Assembly: GCA_958296125.1 (NCBI GenBank)
Contig: OY282444.1
Location: 4,063,623 to 4,127,622, forward strand
DNA from: an uncultured Poribacteria bacterium
Lineage (GTDB): Bacteria; Poribacteria; WGA-4E; PCPOR2b
DNA: 64,000 nucleotides
Direction: 5' to 3'
Notes under the pieces: generated by a model
What the model was told of the DNA's origin: nothing
Databases searched by the model: none
The model's input: the letters and a program-made list of their open reading frames with translations, nothing else
Part shown: in pieces, positions 36,937 to 45,646 of the stretch
Numbering within the stretch: position 1 is the stretch's first letter
How the letters are laid out: each line of letters begins with the position of its first letter
Made by a program: the position numbers and the translations under genes

Positions 36937-38874
36937 ATGAACTCAAAACGTTCATCAGTCGCTTCTTTGCCATCAATCATTTCTACACGCGCTGTATGGT
37001 TGGCTCTGGTTTTAATCCCCATCAATGCCTATTGGCTGGTGATTTCTCGACAGCCCTACCAGTATCAATCCGTTCCCACAATTATATCACCTTTCTTTAA
37101 TGTCATTTTCATTATCGGCGTGCTGCTATTTCTTAACTTCCCTTTGAAGCGATTTGTCCCCCAGCTGGCTCTGACCCAGGGGGAATTGATAACAATCTAT
37201 ATTCTATTAAGCTTGACCTCTGCGATTCAATCGTTCCAAATGATGCAAACGCTTACCACCATCATGGAGACCCCCTTCCGGCACGCCACGCCCGAAAATG
37301 AGTGGAGAGAGTTGTTTTGGCGGCATATTCCGTCATGGCTTTCGGTGAGCGATAGAAATATACTAGATACGTATTATAAGGGAGATTCAACCCTCTATAT
37401 TGGCAAACATATTAACAGCTGGCTGATGCCTTGTCTGTGGTGGTCAGCTTTCGTCGTCGTACTAGTTTTTGTGATGATCTGTATCAATGTAATTGTCAGA
37501 AGGGCATGGGTTGAAAATGAGAAGCTATCCTATCCGATTATTCAACTCCCCCTAGAGATGACAGATTCGACGTTCGCAATCTTCAGAAATAGGGGATTGT
37601 GGCTTGGGGTTGGCATTTCGGGCGGAGTGGCACTGATTAATGGTTTGGGTTGGATTTTTCCGACCATTCCGTCCATTAAATGGAGCCCTTACTATCATAA
37701 CTTGGGCAGCTACTTCACAGCCAAACCGTGGAGTGCAATGGGATGGATACCAACCGGCATTATCTTGCCGATGGTTGGTTTGTCTTTCTTTATGCCGTTA
37801 GAGATGTCCTTTTCTTGCTGGATTTTCTATTGGTTCTGGAAGATTCAGAAAGTGATTGTTGTGGCAATGGGCCTTCAGTTCGTTGCGGGTTCCTATGTGG
37901 TTGTTCAGATTCAGCAATCATTTGGCGCGCTCCTCGGTATTGTATTGGTGGCATTGTGGTCAAACCGGAAACACCTCAGCGCGATTGTTAAGCGTATACT
38001 AGGCGACAACACGTTGGACGATTCTCATGAACCAATGCGCTATAGCACCGCGCTCATCGGTATCATCGGAGGCATCGGCTTTCTGACGCTTTTTCTCTGG
38101 CGGGCAGGACTCGCTGTTTGGATTGGTATCACCTTTTTTGTGCTCTATTACCTTGTATCACTTGGTGTGACGCGAATTCGAGCCGAATTCGGTGCTCCGT
38201 TTCACGATTTTGTTTTTACGGGGCCCGATCAAATATTGCCCGATATTTTGGGATCTCGTCGTTTTGGTGCTCGGAACTTAACAGTGTTGACAATGCTTAA
38301 TTTTTTTAACTTTACTTACCGCGCGCACCCGATGCCCCATCAAATCGAAGGATTCGCTTTAGCTAATCGAACAAGGAGAGGTACTAGCGGGTTGGTTTTG
38401 GCTATGACCCTCGCTTTAATTGTAGGAACCCTCAGCTTCTTCTGGGTCTATTTGCATATCGCTTTCGAGTCCGGGGGCAGCTCCCTTGAACGATTTGCAA
38501 ATGCCGGATATGTGCGCTTACAGAACTGGATGCTTAATCCGTCTGAATTTGACTATACCGGGGCAGGGGCTGTAGGTGTTGGTTTTGTGTTTGTCCTCTT
38601 CTTCACTGTGATGCGAAGGTTATTTTTATGGTTTCCGTTTCACCCGGTGGGATATGCCATTTCAAATAGTCATGACATTAATGTCTTCTGGTTCTCTGTT
38701 CTTATCGGTTTTTTGGCTAAATGGATTGTCCTCAAATATGGCGGGCTCAAGCTTCATCGACAGGCGCGCCCGTTCTTTCTTGGATTGATTTTGGGGGGGT
38801 ATATGGTTGGGGGCTTCTGGACGATCGTCGGTGACATTATCCATATGCGCATCTTCTTTGGTGGCTCAAGGTAG
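36937..38874 (+). CDS. DUF6785-like polytopic membrane protein
   Basis: 645 residues with many hydrophobic segments (more than ten) from residue 25 to the end, for example AVWLALVLIPINAYWLVI, FFNVIFIIGVLLFLNF, SAFVVVLVFVMICINVIV and IGILGG-like stretches. Landmarks are LTQGELITIYILLSL near residue 90, RRAWVENEKLSYPIIQLPLE near 190, RIRAEFGAPFHDFVF near 415, and a final conserved block with HPVGYAISNSHDINVFWFSV and FFLGLILGGYMVGGFWTI. I associate this layout with the DUF6785/DUF6784 family seen in Planctomycetes-type and poribacterial genomes, distantly like OPT transporters. Transport of a solute is likely; the substrate is unknown. An alcohol dehydrogenase follows after 77 bases. Confidence 0.75.
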   Translation: MNSKRSSVASLPSIISTRAVWLALVLIPINAYWLVISRQPYQYQSVPTIISPFFNVIFIIGVLLFLNFPLKRFVPQLALTQGELITIYILLSLTSAIQSFQMMQTLTTIMETPFRHATPENEWRELFWRHIPSWLSVSDRNILDTYYKGDSTLYIGKHINSWLMPCLWWSAFVVVLVFVMICINVIVRRAWVENEKLSYPIIQLPLEMTDSTFAIFRNRGLWLGVGISGGVALINGLGWIFPTIPSIKWSPYYHNLGSYFTAKPWSAMGWIPTGIILPMVGLSFFMPLEMSFSCWIFYWFWKIQKVIVVAMGLQFVAGSYVVVQIQQSFGALLGIVLVALWSNRKHLSAIVKRILGDNTLDDSHEPMRYSTALIGIIGGIGFLTLFLWRAGLAVWIGITFFVLYYLVSLGVTRIRAEFGAPFHDFVFTGPDQILPDILGSRRFGARNLTVLTMLNFFNFTYRAHPMPHQIEGFALANRTRRGTSGLVLAMTLALIVGTLSFFWVYLHIAFESGGSSLERFANAGYVRLQNWMLNPSEFDYTGAGAVGVGFVFVLFFTVMRRLFLWFPFHPVGYAISNSHDINVFWFSVLIGFLAKWIVLKYGGLKLHRQARPFFLGLILGGYMVGGFWTIVGDIIHMRIFFGGSR

Positions 38875-38951
38875 ATGCTGGGGGTATACTTTACTCGCTG
38901 TTACAAATGAGGAAAGGTTGAGAAATAGCTTAACTACTGGAGGAAAAAATT

Positions 38952-40043
38952 ATGAAAGCTGCTGTTTTATATGGACTGAACCAACCGGTTGTCGTCGAAG
39001 ATATTGAGATGGAAGGACCCAAAGCGGGGGAAATTGTTGTCAAAGTTGCAGCGACCGGGGTTTGTCATAGCTGTTACCATGCGATCACCGGCATGTTGAG
39101 TATCCCGTTCCCTGTGGTGTTGGGGGATGAAGGTGCAGGTATCGTTGAAGAGGTCGGCGCGGGCGTTACGTTAGTGAAACCGGGTGATCATGTGATTCTT
39201 TCATGGGTTCCGTCGTGCGGCCACTGTAGCTATTGCACGCAGGGGTATGGCAACCTTTGCATGACATCGAGGCAGGGGGGACGTGGAAACCTGCTTGATG
39301 GGACAACACGTTACAAAAAGAATGGGGTGCCCATCCACCATTTTGGAATGGTGGCTTCCTTTGCGGAGTATAGCGTGATTCCGCAAGAATGCGCTATTCC
39401 GCTTGATGATGACATCCCGCTGGATAAGGCTGCGCTGATCGGTTGTAGTGTCACAACGGGGGTTTGTGCTGCCACCAATACCGCTCAAGTCCGTCCGGGG
39501 AGTAGTGTTGTGCTTTTTGGTGCCGGCGGCATCGGCTTAAACGTTGTTCAGGGTGCTGTCATCGCCGGTGCTGAGCGAATTATTGTGGTCGATCTGGTGG
39601 ACTCAAAGCTGGAAATGGCACGTCAGTTTGGTGCCACCCATACAATCAACGCCAGCGCAGTCGATCCGATTCCAGAGATCCAAGCCTTGACGGATGGATT
39701 GGGCGCAGATTATGCGTTTGAGGCAATCGGCACACGCACCACGTATGAACAAACAGTGCGCGCCATACGAAATCGAGGAAAAGCAATCTGGGTTGGTGCT
39801 CCACCTCTCGAACCGCTGTCCCTCGACGCGGCAATTGTGTTCTGGGGTGAAAAAACGATAATGGGCTGTAACTACGGTTCGGCGCGTCCACGGTATGATA
39901 TGCCACGTCTACTGGCACTGTATCGCGCTGGTATACTCAAGTTGGATGAACTGATTACTCGAACCTATCAATTAGAAGAGGTGAATGAAGCGTTTAGTGA
40001 CATGCTGAACGGGGAAGTTGCACGTGGACTCATTCGTTTCTAA
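38952..40043 (+). CDS. Zinc-type alcohol dehydrogenase (MDR family) with altered zinc ligand
   Basis: 363 residues; GGAGG precedes the ATG. The medium-chain fold is clear: the structural-zinc lobe CGHCSYCTQGYGNLC, the Rossmann motif VVLFGAGGIGLNVVQGA and D-V/L-VDSKLEMA after strand 2. The catalytic-zinc set is unusual. Cys38 (GVCHSCYH) and Cys165 (GCSVTTG) are present, but the family's 'GHEGAG' reads GDEGAG, so the His ligand is Asp59. Also the common CHTD is CHSC. It may still bind zinc through Asp, or act on an unusual substrate. Closest described relatives are class III/NDMA-type alcohol dehydrogenases. It probably forms a unit with the DUF6785 gene. Confidence 0.85.
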   Translation: MKAAVLYGLNQPVVVEDIEMEGPKAGEIVVKVAATGVCHSCYHAITGMLSIPFPVVLGDEGAGIVEEVGAGVTLVKPGDHVILSWVPSCGHCSYCTQGYGNLCMTSRQGGRGNLLDGTTRYKKNGVPIHHFGMVASFAEYSVIPQECAIPLDDDIPLDKAALIGCSVTTGVCAATNTAQVRPGSSVVLFGAGGIGLNVVQGAVIAGAERIIVVDLVDSKLEMARQFGATHTINASAVDPIPEIQALTDGLGADYAFEAIGTRTTYEQTVRAIRNRGKAIWVGAPPLEPLSLDAAIVFWGEKTIMGCNYGSARPRYDMPRLLALYRAGILKLDELITRTYQLEEVNEAFSDMLNGEVARGLIRF

Positions 40044-40101
40044 TCCGGTGTATCACCTCTCTTTTGATTTAGGCAAGGACGTTTGGGCTTGTAGTTAGGG
40101 T

Positions 40102-40256
40102 CATTTAGTTTTCGGCTTTCTGTCGGTTCTGTAGGAGAGGTCTCTATCGGGAAGTCGCTCCCCGATAGATTGGGATGCAAGTTGAAAACTCTCGGAACGG
40201 AGCACCTATGGTGGGGTGTCGGGATTCGGAAATCCCTCCTACAGAAGAATTAAATG
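40102..40256 (+). mobile_element. MITE-like element, copy 1 (155 bp)
   Basis: Bounded by CATTTAGTTTTCGGCTTTC on the left and by the reverse complement of a CATTTAATTCTTCTGTAGGAG-type end on the right. It carries a 25-base block (40218-40242) that is the exact reverse complement of 41577-41601. An inner hairpin CTATCGGG/CCCGATAG lies at 40144-40168. No gene inside. It lies between the alcohol dehydrogenase and the LamG gene. Confidence 0.55.
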
Positions 40257-40287
40257 GCCCTAGGCTTGCAGTATACCAGAATCCCTA

Positions 40288-41115
40288 TCACTTTCGCCAC
40301 GCTTTAATCTGTCCCCAAGCTGTGGTTAGCTGCCCGGCCGGAGAAACGCTCAGAAGTGGACCAATCCCCAGCTGCATGTTGTCTGAGATTTCATTCACGG
40401 GCAGCGCGCGATTCCAAATACGAACCTCATCAATGATACCCTGAAAATTTCTGAGACCGGCGAAAGTCCCGCCGATTCGCAGGTCGTTCCTCTTATCTTC
40501 CACTGGAAACGTCAGATCCGGTGCCTTATGTTCATTTACCAACTTCCCATTGAGGTAAACACGATGCTCGCCCTTCTTCCAAGTCCCGGCGGCGTGATAC
40601 CAGACATTGAAATCTACACCCGCCTCCTTTTTCTCTTTATTGATTTCCTGTGATCCTTCTTCCACGCTGAGCTGGATGTTAAATTTAGAATACTTTTGAA
40701 GCCGGAGCGTATAACCGCCTCGCCCATGCGTGACGACCCAGTCGTTAGTCACTGATTCTTTGGCAATGAGTCGAGGGAGATTTGCGTTTCCTTCTCCTTT
40801 CATCATAAACCAACACTCCAGTGTACCGTCTGATCCTTCCATCTGGAGTTCCTTAGAATTTTTCGTTTCGATAATCACAACATCATCTTCTCCATCAAAC
40901 TCTAGTGCCTTGCCAAACTTGCCTGGAACCCATTGTGGTGTATCTAACTCACCGTGGTGGCCAAATCTGGATCTATCAAAGGCTGTATCCCCTTCCCCTT
41001 CATTAAATGGGAGGTATAGGATTAAAGATTCATCATTTGCATATTTCTGTGCAGGAGTTAAAGACAGAAGCATTAACAGACTAGCTATTGCCAAAACGAG
41101 AAACAGTATCTTCAT
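40288..41115 (-). CDS. Secreted LamG-domain protein 1
   Basis: 275 residues. Signal peptide (MKILFLVLAIASLLMLLSLT), then a LamG/concanavalin-like domain, residues about 30-245: DESLILYLPFNEGEGDTAFD, GKALEFDGEDDVVII, GTLECWFMMKG, VWYHAAGTWKKGEHRVYLNG and NFQGIIDEVRIWNRALPVNE. The end SVSPAGQLTTAWGQIK is a motif shared with three other proteins here. LamG domains bind glycans or proteins; no enzyme motif is seen. It is an inverted paralogue of the gene at 41996, including its leader (GTTAAAAATTA...AGGAG-ATAAGGT). GGAGAATAAGGTT precedes the ATG. Confidence 0.88.
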   Translation of the reverse strand: MKILFLVLAIASLLMLLSLTPAQKYANDESLILYLPFNEGEGDTAFDRSRFGHHGELDTPQWVPGKFGKALEFDGEDDVVIIETKNSKELQMEGSDGTLECWFMMKGEGNANLPRLIAKESVTNDWVVTHGRGGYTLRLQKYSKFNIQLSVEEGSQEINKEKKEAGVDFNVWYHAAGTWKKGEHRVYLNGKLVNEHKAPDLTFPVEDKRNDLRIGGTFAGLRNFQGIIDEVRIWNRALPVNEISDNMQLGIGPLLSVSPAGQLTTAWGQIKAWRK

Positions 41116-41562
41116 AACCTTATTCTCCTATTGATTATTTGACGGTAATTTTTAACCTTTACCTTCTACAACTGATCCACGAAATTAGTTTGGACATGCA
41201 TCACAGCATCTTGATTATGCCGAGAACAGGCTCTGCTACTCGCTAGTTCATGTCTTCGATGTTACGGTTTGAATAGGCTAGTAGCACCGCTCTTTTTAAT
41301 CTTTCCAAAATCAAAATATACACACAATCCACTATGAAACGGGGAAAATATCACCCCAAAACCGTTGAACAATCTCCAATCGTACTCTTAGACTAGAATA
41401 ATCGGTATTATAGCACAGATTCAAAAGAATTACAAAAAATGCTGTTTCGTGTTTTGCATCGTGTTCTGTTTATCAATCCCGATCGGCTTGGATAGACATA
41501 TCCGAGCCATCTGTGCACGTTTGCAGTGGATTTGTCAAGCCCCTGCGAGCGGTGATTCGGGG

Positions 41563-41643
41563 CATTTAGTTCTTCCGTAGGAGGGATTTCCGAATCCCGA
41601 CTTCCTACTCAGTCAGATAGGAAGAAAACCGAAAACTATATAG
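41563..41643 (-). mobile_element. MITE-like element, copy 2 (81 bp)
   Basis: Opposite orientation to the copy at 40102. It starts CATTTAGTTCTTCCGTAGGAG and ends near AAACCGAAAACTATATAG. The 25 bases 41577-41601 are the exact reverse complement of 40218-40242. Together the two copies bracket the LamG 1 gene. Confidence 0.55.
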
Positions 41644-41686
41644 CTCGGTCAAATGCTCAGTTTATGTTCTCTTTTTTAGGGATTTG

Positions 41687-41695
41687 TGCTATAAT
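41687..41695 (+). promoter_or_regulatory. Extended -10 promoter candidate upstream of LamG 2
   Basis: TGCTATAAT: a perfect TATAAT with the TGn extension, about 300 bases before the LamG 2 start. No good -35 box, as is allowed for extended -10 promoters. Confidence 0.4.
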
Positions 41696-41995
41696 ATTAC
41701 TTAAGTTTGAGCGATTTGTTTCCAATTCAGGCAGCTTTATCAAGGGTACTATCCAGAGTGGGGTTAGAAATTGTTTAGGACTGACAACCAAATAAGTCAG
41801 TCACTAACCTGCTCTGACTCCTCCTTCGCAAAAGGAAGAGTTGTTCCTTACAAAGGGGTAATTAGGAAGAGTCGGTCGAAACGTATCAGTGGTTAAATTC
41901 TCATTCCTTAGCCGTTTTGGGGTATGTCTCCCTCATTTTGTCGTAGAGCGTGAAAGTTAAAAATTAACCGAAATTAGGAATAGGAGGATAAGGTC

Positions 41996-42826
41996 ATGAG
42001 GACATTTCTTCTCGCTTTGACGATAGTCAGCCTTTTGATGCTTTCATCTTTGACCCACGCGCAGAAATATGCAAATGATGACTCTCTGATCCTGTACCTT
42101 CCGTTTAATGAAGGAGAGGGCGATACAGCCCTTGATCGGTCTAGACTTGGCAACCATGGTAAACTGGAAGGCCCCCCACAATGGGTTCCAGGCAAGCATG
42201 GTAAGGCACTAGAGTTTGATGGAGATGACGATGTTGTGATTATCGAAACGAAGGATTCCAAGGAACTCCAACTGCATAAATCCGAAGGCACAGCGGAGTG
42301 TTGGTTCTTGATGAAAGGGGAGGGAATTTCTACCGCCCCTCGACTCATTGCGAAGGAGTCAATTACTAACGATCATTGTGACTGCGACCCGTTGCGGGGC
42401 GGTTTTGCACTCAAGTTTAGAAGGCACGGAAAATTTAACATCCAACTCAGCGTGGAGAAAGGGTCAAGGAAAAACAATGATCCGAATCCGGACGCTGCTG
42501 TAGATAATGATGTCTGGTATCACGCCGCCGGGACTTGGAAGGAAGGTGAGCATCGCGTTTACCTCAATGGGAAATTGGTGTTCGAGGATAAAGGAAACGA
42601 GGCACTTCCATTGGAAGATGTAGACAACGACCTGCGAATCGGCGGGACTTTTGCCGGTCTCAGAAACTTCCAAGGCATTATTGATGAAGTTCGCATTTGG
42701 AATCGTGCGCTGCCTGTGAATGAAATCTCAGACAACATGAAGTTGGGATTCGGCCCACTTCTGGGTGTTTCTCCCGATGGAATGTTAACCACAACTTGGG
42801 GACAGATCAAAGAGCGATTTGAGTAA
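41996..42826 (+). CDS. Secreted LamG-domain protein 2
   Basis: 276 residues, clearly paralogous to LamG 1: same signal peptide type, the same start (AQKYANDDSLILYLPFNEGE) and DDVVIIETKDSKELQ, and the same fold end (NFQGIIDEVRIWNRALPVNE). It differs by an insert with three cysteine/aspartate-rich residues (NDHCDCDPLRGG) and by a longer loop (RKNNDPNPDAAVDND). The C-terminus GVSPDGMLTTTWGQIK carries the shared motif. AGGAGGATAAGGTC precedes the ATG. A surface or secreted glycan-binding role is inferred. Confidence 0.88.
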   Translation: MRTFLLALTIVSLLMLSSLTHAQKYANDDSLILYLPFNEGEGDTALDRSRLGNHGKLEGPPQWVPGKHGKALEFDGDDDVVIIETKDSKELQLHKSEGTAECWFLMKGEGISTAPRLIAKESITNDHCDCDPLRGGFALKFRRHGKFNIQLSVEKGSRKNNDPNPDAAVDNDVWYHAAGTWKEGEHRVYLNGKLVFEDKGNEALPLEDVDNDLRIGGTFAGLRNFQGIIDEVRIWNRALPVNEISDNMKLGFGPLLGVSPDGMLTTTWGQIKERFE

Positions 42827-43394
42827 TCGGGTGGATAGCATTGACTGGCAAAGTGTTCCCGATGGTACTTGCTATCTTGTAATAGATTCGGACTCAACAT
42901 CCTACAAATCTCAATAGAACCAAGCTAACACACTTTTTTAGAAATCTCGATATTTGAATTGATATTGATAATGTTGAATTTCAATGGTATCATCTCTATC
43001 GAAGTTTGCGCTCTCAAAAGCGTAGTCTTAAGAAAACTCCTTTAGGGACTAACTATAGTCCCGATTCTGTTGCGTTGGGATAACGTTTACAGAATCGTGG
43101 ATTCACGGTTTGGTAGGTATCAGTGCGATGCAATCAAACCGGAGGTAAATAACGTTTCGTAGATAATATGGTTTGTAATCACTAGGGATAAAAACCGGGA
43201 TTACAATGTTTTATTGTAAATGTGGGCGAAACATCGTCCATGGCACGCTTCTCAGTCACAACCTTGCATCGGGGAGGTGCTGTCAAACTACCTTTGAATA
43301 GCAAATGTTATCGATAACAGAATCTCACTAACGAACGGATTTGGAAGAATCTGAATCCTTAAGGTTTGAGAATATGTCAAAGGAGGAATAACTG
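42827..43394. other. Intergenic region upstream of LamG 3
   Basis: 568 bases without a gene. It holds a 19-base hairpin (TTACAAT-GTTTT-ATTGTAA, 43201-43219) and the cre-like palindrome at 43306. Nothing else recognised. Confidence 0.5.
43306..43319. promoter_or_regulatory. LacI-family/cre-like operator candidate
   Basis: TGTTATCGATAACA is a perfect 14-base palindrome with central CG and fits the TGWNANCGNTNWCA consensus of LacI/CcpA-type regulators exactly. It lies about 75 bases before LamG 3. Regulator not in the window. Confidence 0.45.
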
Positions 43395-44192
43395 ATGTTT
43401 AACTATGTCATTGCAGCATTGTTAGTCATTGTCCTTGTGTTAATTCCCATCGTGGGACACACCGCGGCAGACATTGACGGCTTGATTATCTACCTTCCAA
43501 TGGATGAGGGGAAGGGAAATGTGGCAGAAGATGTGAGTCCCTTGGGGGTAAACGAAGGAAAGTTAGTTAAGGATGCCAAGTTTGTTCCCAACGGAAAATA
43601 TGGTGGCGCACTTGAACTGGATGGTAAAGGCGGCAGCTATGTGGACATACCTTGGCATGACTCCATGGATGTTGGGGCTGATGACTTCTCCACAGAGATT
43701 TGGTTCAATTATGACGAAGGAGCGAATGCTGGAAGTTTAATATGGGGATTCAATGTGGGTGGCGGCGAACCGCAATTCTGGATTAGAACGCACCCCCCAA
43801 ATAATATTACATGTCTCTTCTGGGATGGCGTAGAACCTAATGGTCCCATCGTGGAAACACCAAAGGCGTATAACGATGGTCAGTGGCACCATTACGCTTT
43901 TGTCCGCAGAGGTGCTACACTCGACATATATATTGATGGCAGGAAGGTGGGCTCAGGTAAGGGCGATGAAGCTTCTGTCACCAGAAATCAGGCTTTCGGC
44001 ATTCATCTCGGACAACGCGTTGACGGGAACAACGCATACAAAGGCCTCCTTGACGAATTTCGCTTCTGGGAGCGGCAGCTGAGTGAGGAAGAGATTAATG
44101 CAAATATGCTGACAGGACAAGACGACTTCTTAGCCGTCAATCCTGCCAACAGTCTGACTACAACATGGGGAAAAATCAAAGCCTCACACTAA
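43395..44192 (+). CDS. Secreted LamG-domain protein 3
   Basis: 265 residues; AAAGGAGG before the ATG. Signal peptide (MFNYVIAALLVIVLVLIPIV), then a LamG/concanavalin-like domain: DGLIIYLPMDEGKGNVAED, YGGALELDGKGGSYVDI, DFSTEIWFNYDEG, WHHYAFVRRGATLDIYIDG and LLDEFRFWERQLSEEEI. The end AVNPANSLTTTWGKIK carries the motif common to the other LamG proteins and the FG-GAP protein. It is more distant from LamG 1 and 2 than they are from each other. Probable extracellular carbohydrate or protein binding. The next gene is a Gfo/Idh oxidoreductase. Confidence 0.88.
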   Translation: MFNYVIAALLVIVLVLIPIVGHTAADIDGLIIYLPMDEGKGNVAEDVSPLGVNEGKLVKDAKFVPNGKYGGALELDGKGGSYVDIPWHDSMDVGADDFSTEIWFNYDEGANAGSLIWGFNVGGGEPQFWIRTHPPNNITCLFWDGVEPNGPIVETPKAYNDGQWHHYAFVRRGATLDIYIDGRKVGSGKGDEASVTRNQAFGIHLGQRVDGNNAYKGLLDEFRFWERQLSEEEINANMLTGQDDFLAVNPANSLTTTWGKIKASH

Positions 44193-44252
44193 CCACGGGA
44201 TAGTTTATTCCGCCTGTGAAATCAGAGTAGAAATCTAAGAGGGTGGTCTCCT

Positions 44253-44268
44253 TGTTATTGCGGTAACA
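44253..44268. promoter_or_regulatory. Palindromic operator candidate
   Basis: TGTTATTGCGGTAACA: arms TGTTA/TAACA with central GC, like the site at 43306 but two bases wider. It lies about 60 bases before the third Gfo/Idh gene. Confidence 0.3.
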
Positions 44269-44330
44269 GTCCGTCACTGCAGAAAGGGGATTGCCCTCTT
44301 TGTTTTTCAAATCAGGAAGGGGAAAATCGC

Positions 44331-45413
44331 ATGGCTCAACCTATAGGTGAAGCATTTCGAGTTATCAATGAAAGTGAGCCCAAAGGTGCCTACCGCGGGG
44401 CCGTTGTTGGGTGTGGCAGGATGGGCAGCACCATTGACGATGAAGTAATCGGTAATCCACACTATCCTTGGCCATTTGCCCATGCACCGGGGATGCTTGA
44501 GGCAAGGAACGTCGATCTGATTGCCGCTGCGGATGTTGACCGATCAAAACTTGATGATTTCAAGCGGCGTTGGGGGGTCGAAGCCCTTTACACCGACTAT
44601 CGGGAGATGGTCGAAAAAGAGCACCCTGATATTGTTTCCGTGACAACCCGTCCCGCGGAACGGGCAGAGGTAACCATAGGCTTGGCAGAGCTGGGGGTCA
44701 AAGCAATCTTTGCTACCAAGCCAATGTGTCCTAGCCTTGCCGAAGCGGATGCGATGATTGAAGCGTGTCGGAAGCACGGCACAATTCTGGCAATTGCCTG
44801 TCACCTCAACTGGTACAACTGGTACACCAACGCACGACAGGCGATCGCTGACGGAGCAGTTGGTGAACTGCGATCGATGATTTGTCACAGCACCTCCAGT
44901 CTGTCAAACCTGCACAGCCATACCTTTGCCCTCCTCCGTCTCTTTGCCGGTGCACCTGCCAAGTGGGTTTTCGGTGTAATGGATAGTGACGAAGCGGCAG
45001 CAGCCGATCAGGATCTTTCCGGATCTGGATACATCGTCTACGAGAACGGTGTGCGTGCATACATGAACAGCCGAGCTGACACTTCAAGCTATGGGTGGAC
45101 GCTGGAATTTCTCGGTGACAAAGGCCGCATCATCTCGCGCAATGCCCACGCACAGTTTGAACTCTGGAGTACGCATCCGGGAGATGGCGGACCTATTCAG
45201 TGTCAATTCCCCAATCCTTGGTATCCACGAAGTTCACTGGTGGACGCGATGGAAGGGGTTTGCAAATCTATTGAGCTCGGGGAAGAGCGGATCTGTCCGG
45301 GAGAGTTTGGCAGAGAAGCTTTGGAGATTGCCATCGGTATGCGCGAATCCCATCGACGCGGTAATGTGCGAGTAGACCTGCCACTAGAAGACCGGGGTCT
45401 ACGGATAGGGTGA
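44331..45413 (+). CDS. Gfo/Idh/MocA family oxidoreductase 3
   Basis: 360 residues; GAAGGGG precedes the ATG. About 20 extra residues precede the Rossmann motif GAVVGCGRMGSTIDDE. The EKP site reads FATKPMCPSLAEADAMIEA (Lys kept, Glu changed to Thr). It is the close paralogue of the gene at 31262 (same GCGRMGxTIDDE, TRPAERAEVTI and EADAMI stretches). The C-terminal domain ends in VDLPLEDRGLRIG. Substrate unknown; the location beside LamG 3 and behind a cre-like site fits sugar metabolism. Confidence 0.92.
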   Translation: MAQPIGEAFRVINESEPKGAYRGAVVGCGRMGSTIDDEVIGNPHYPWPFAHAPGMLEARNVDLIAAADVDRSKLDDFKRRWGVEALYTDYREMVEKEHPDIVSVTTRPAERAEVTIGLAELGVKAIFATKPMCPSLAEADAMIEACRKHGTILAIACHLNWYNWYTNARQAIADGAVGELRSMICHSTSSLSNLHSHTFALLRLFAGAPAKWVFGVMDSDEAAAADQDLSGSGYIVYENGVRAYMNSRADTSSYGWTLEFLGDKGRIISRNAHAQFELWSTHPGDGGPIQCQFPNPWYPRSSLVDAMEGVCKSIELGEERICPGEFGREALEIAIGMRESHRRGNVRVDLPLEDRGLRIG

Positions 45414-45464
45414 AGGTGTAGCAAACAAGCAATTCACTCCGTTTTTTTTATCGGCAATAAAAAA

Positions 45465-45538
45465 AGGAAGGTAAAAGGCCCTCCAGTCTGTTACTATAGA
45501 TGAACTTGATAATCCATCCAAAACTAGAGGCTAACAAT
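45465..45538 (+). mobile_element. Left-end fragment of an insertion sequence (relic)
   Basis: 67 bases (45472-45538) match 57628-57694 with five mismatches; similarity extends a few bases left (GGAAGGTAAAAGGCC). In the other copy this stretch is the leader of a transposase-like frame. Here the match stops at the start codon and the outer terminal repeat is missing, so it is a truncated end. Confidence 0.6.
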
Positions 45539-45646
45539 GTGTGGATTGGATTGCATGTTGGTTTTCACTCTATCTATCTACACAACAGTATCGTTGAAAA
45601 GTAGAATTTTGGTTTACCTTTGAGAAAAAGCGAGAAGGAGGCCTTC

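Larger units (their letters stand above)
41116..41995. other. Divergent spacer between inverted LamG copies
   Basis: 880 bases. Both edges hold matching leaders (GTTAAAAATTA near 41147-41156 on the minus and 41956 on the plus strand), which belong to the inverted duplication. The middle holds the second MITE-like element (41563-41643) and an extended -10 promoter candidate (41687-41695). No gene is supported. Confidence 0.6.
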
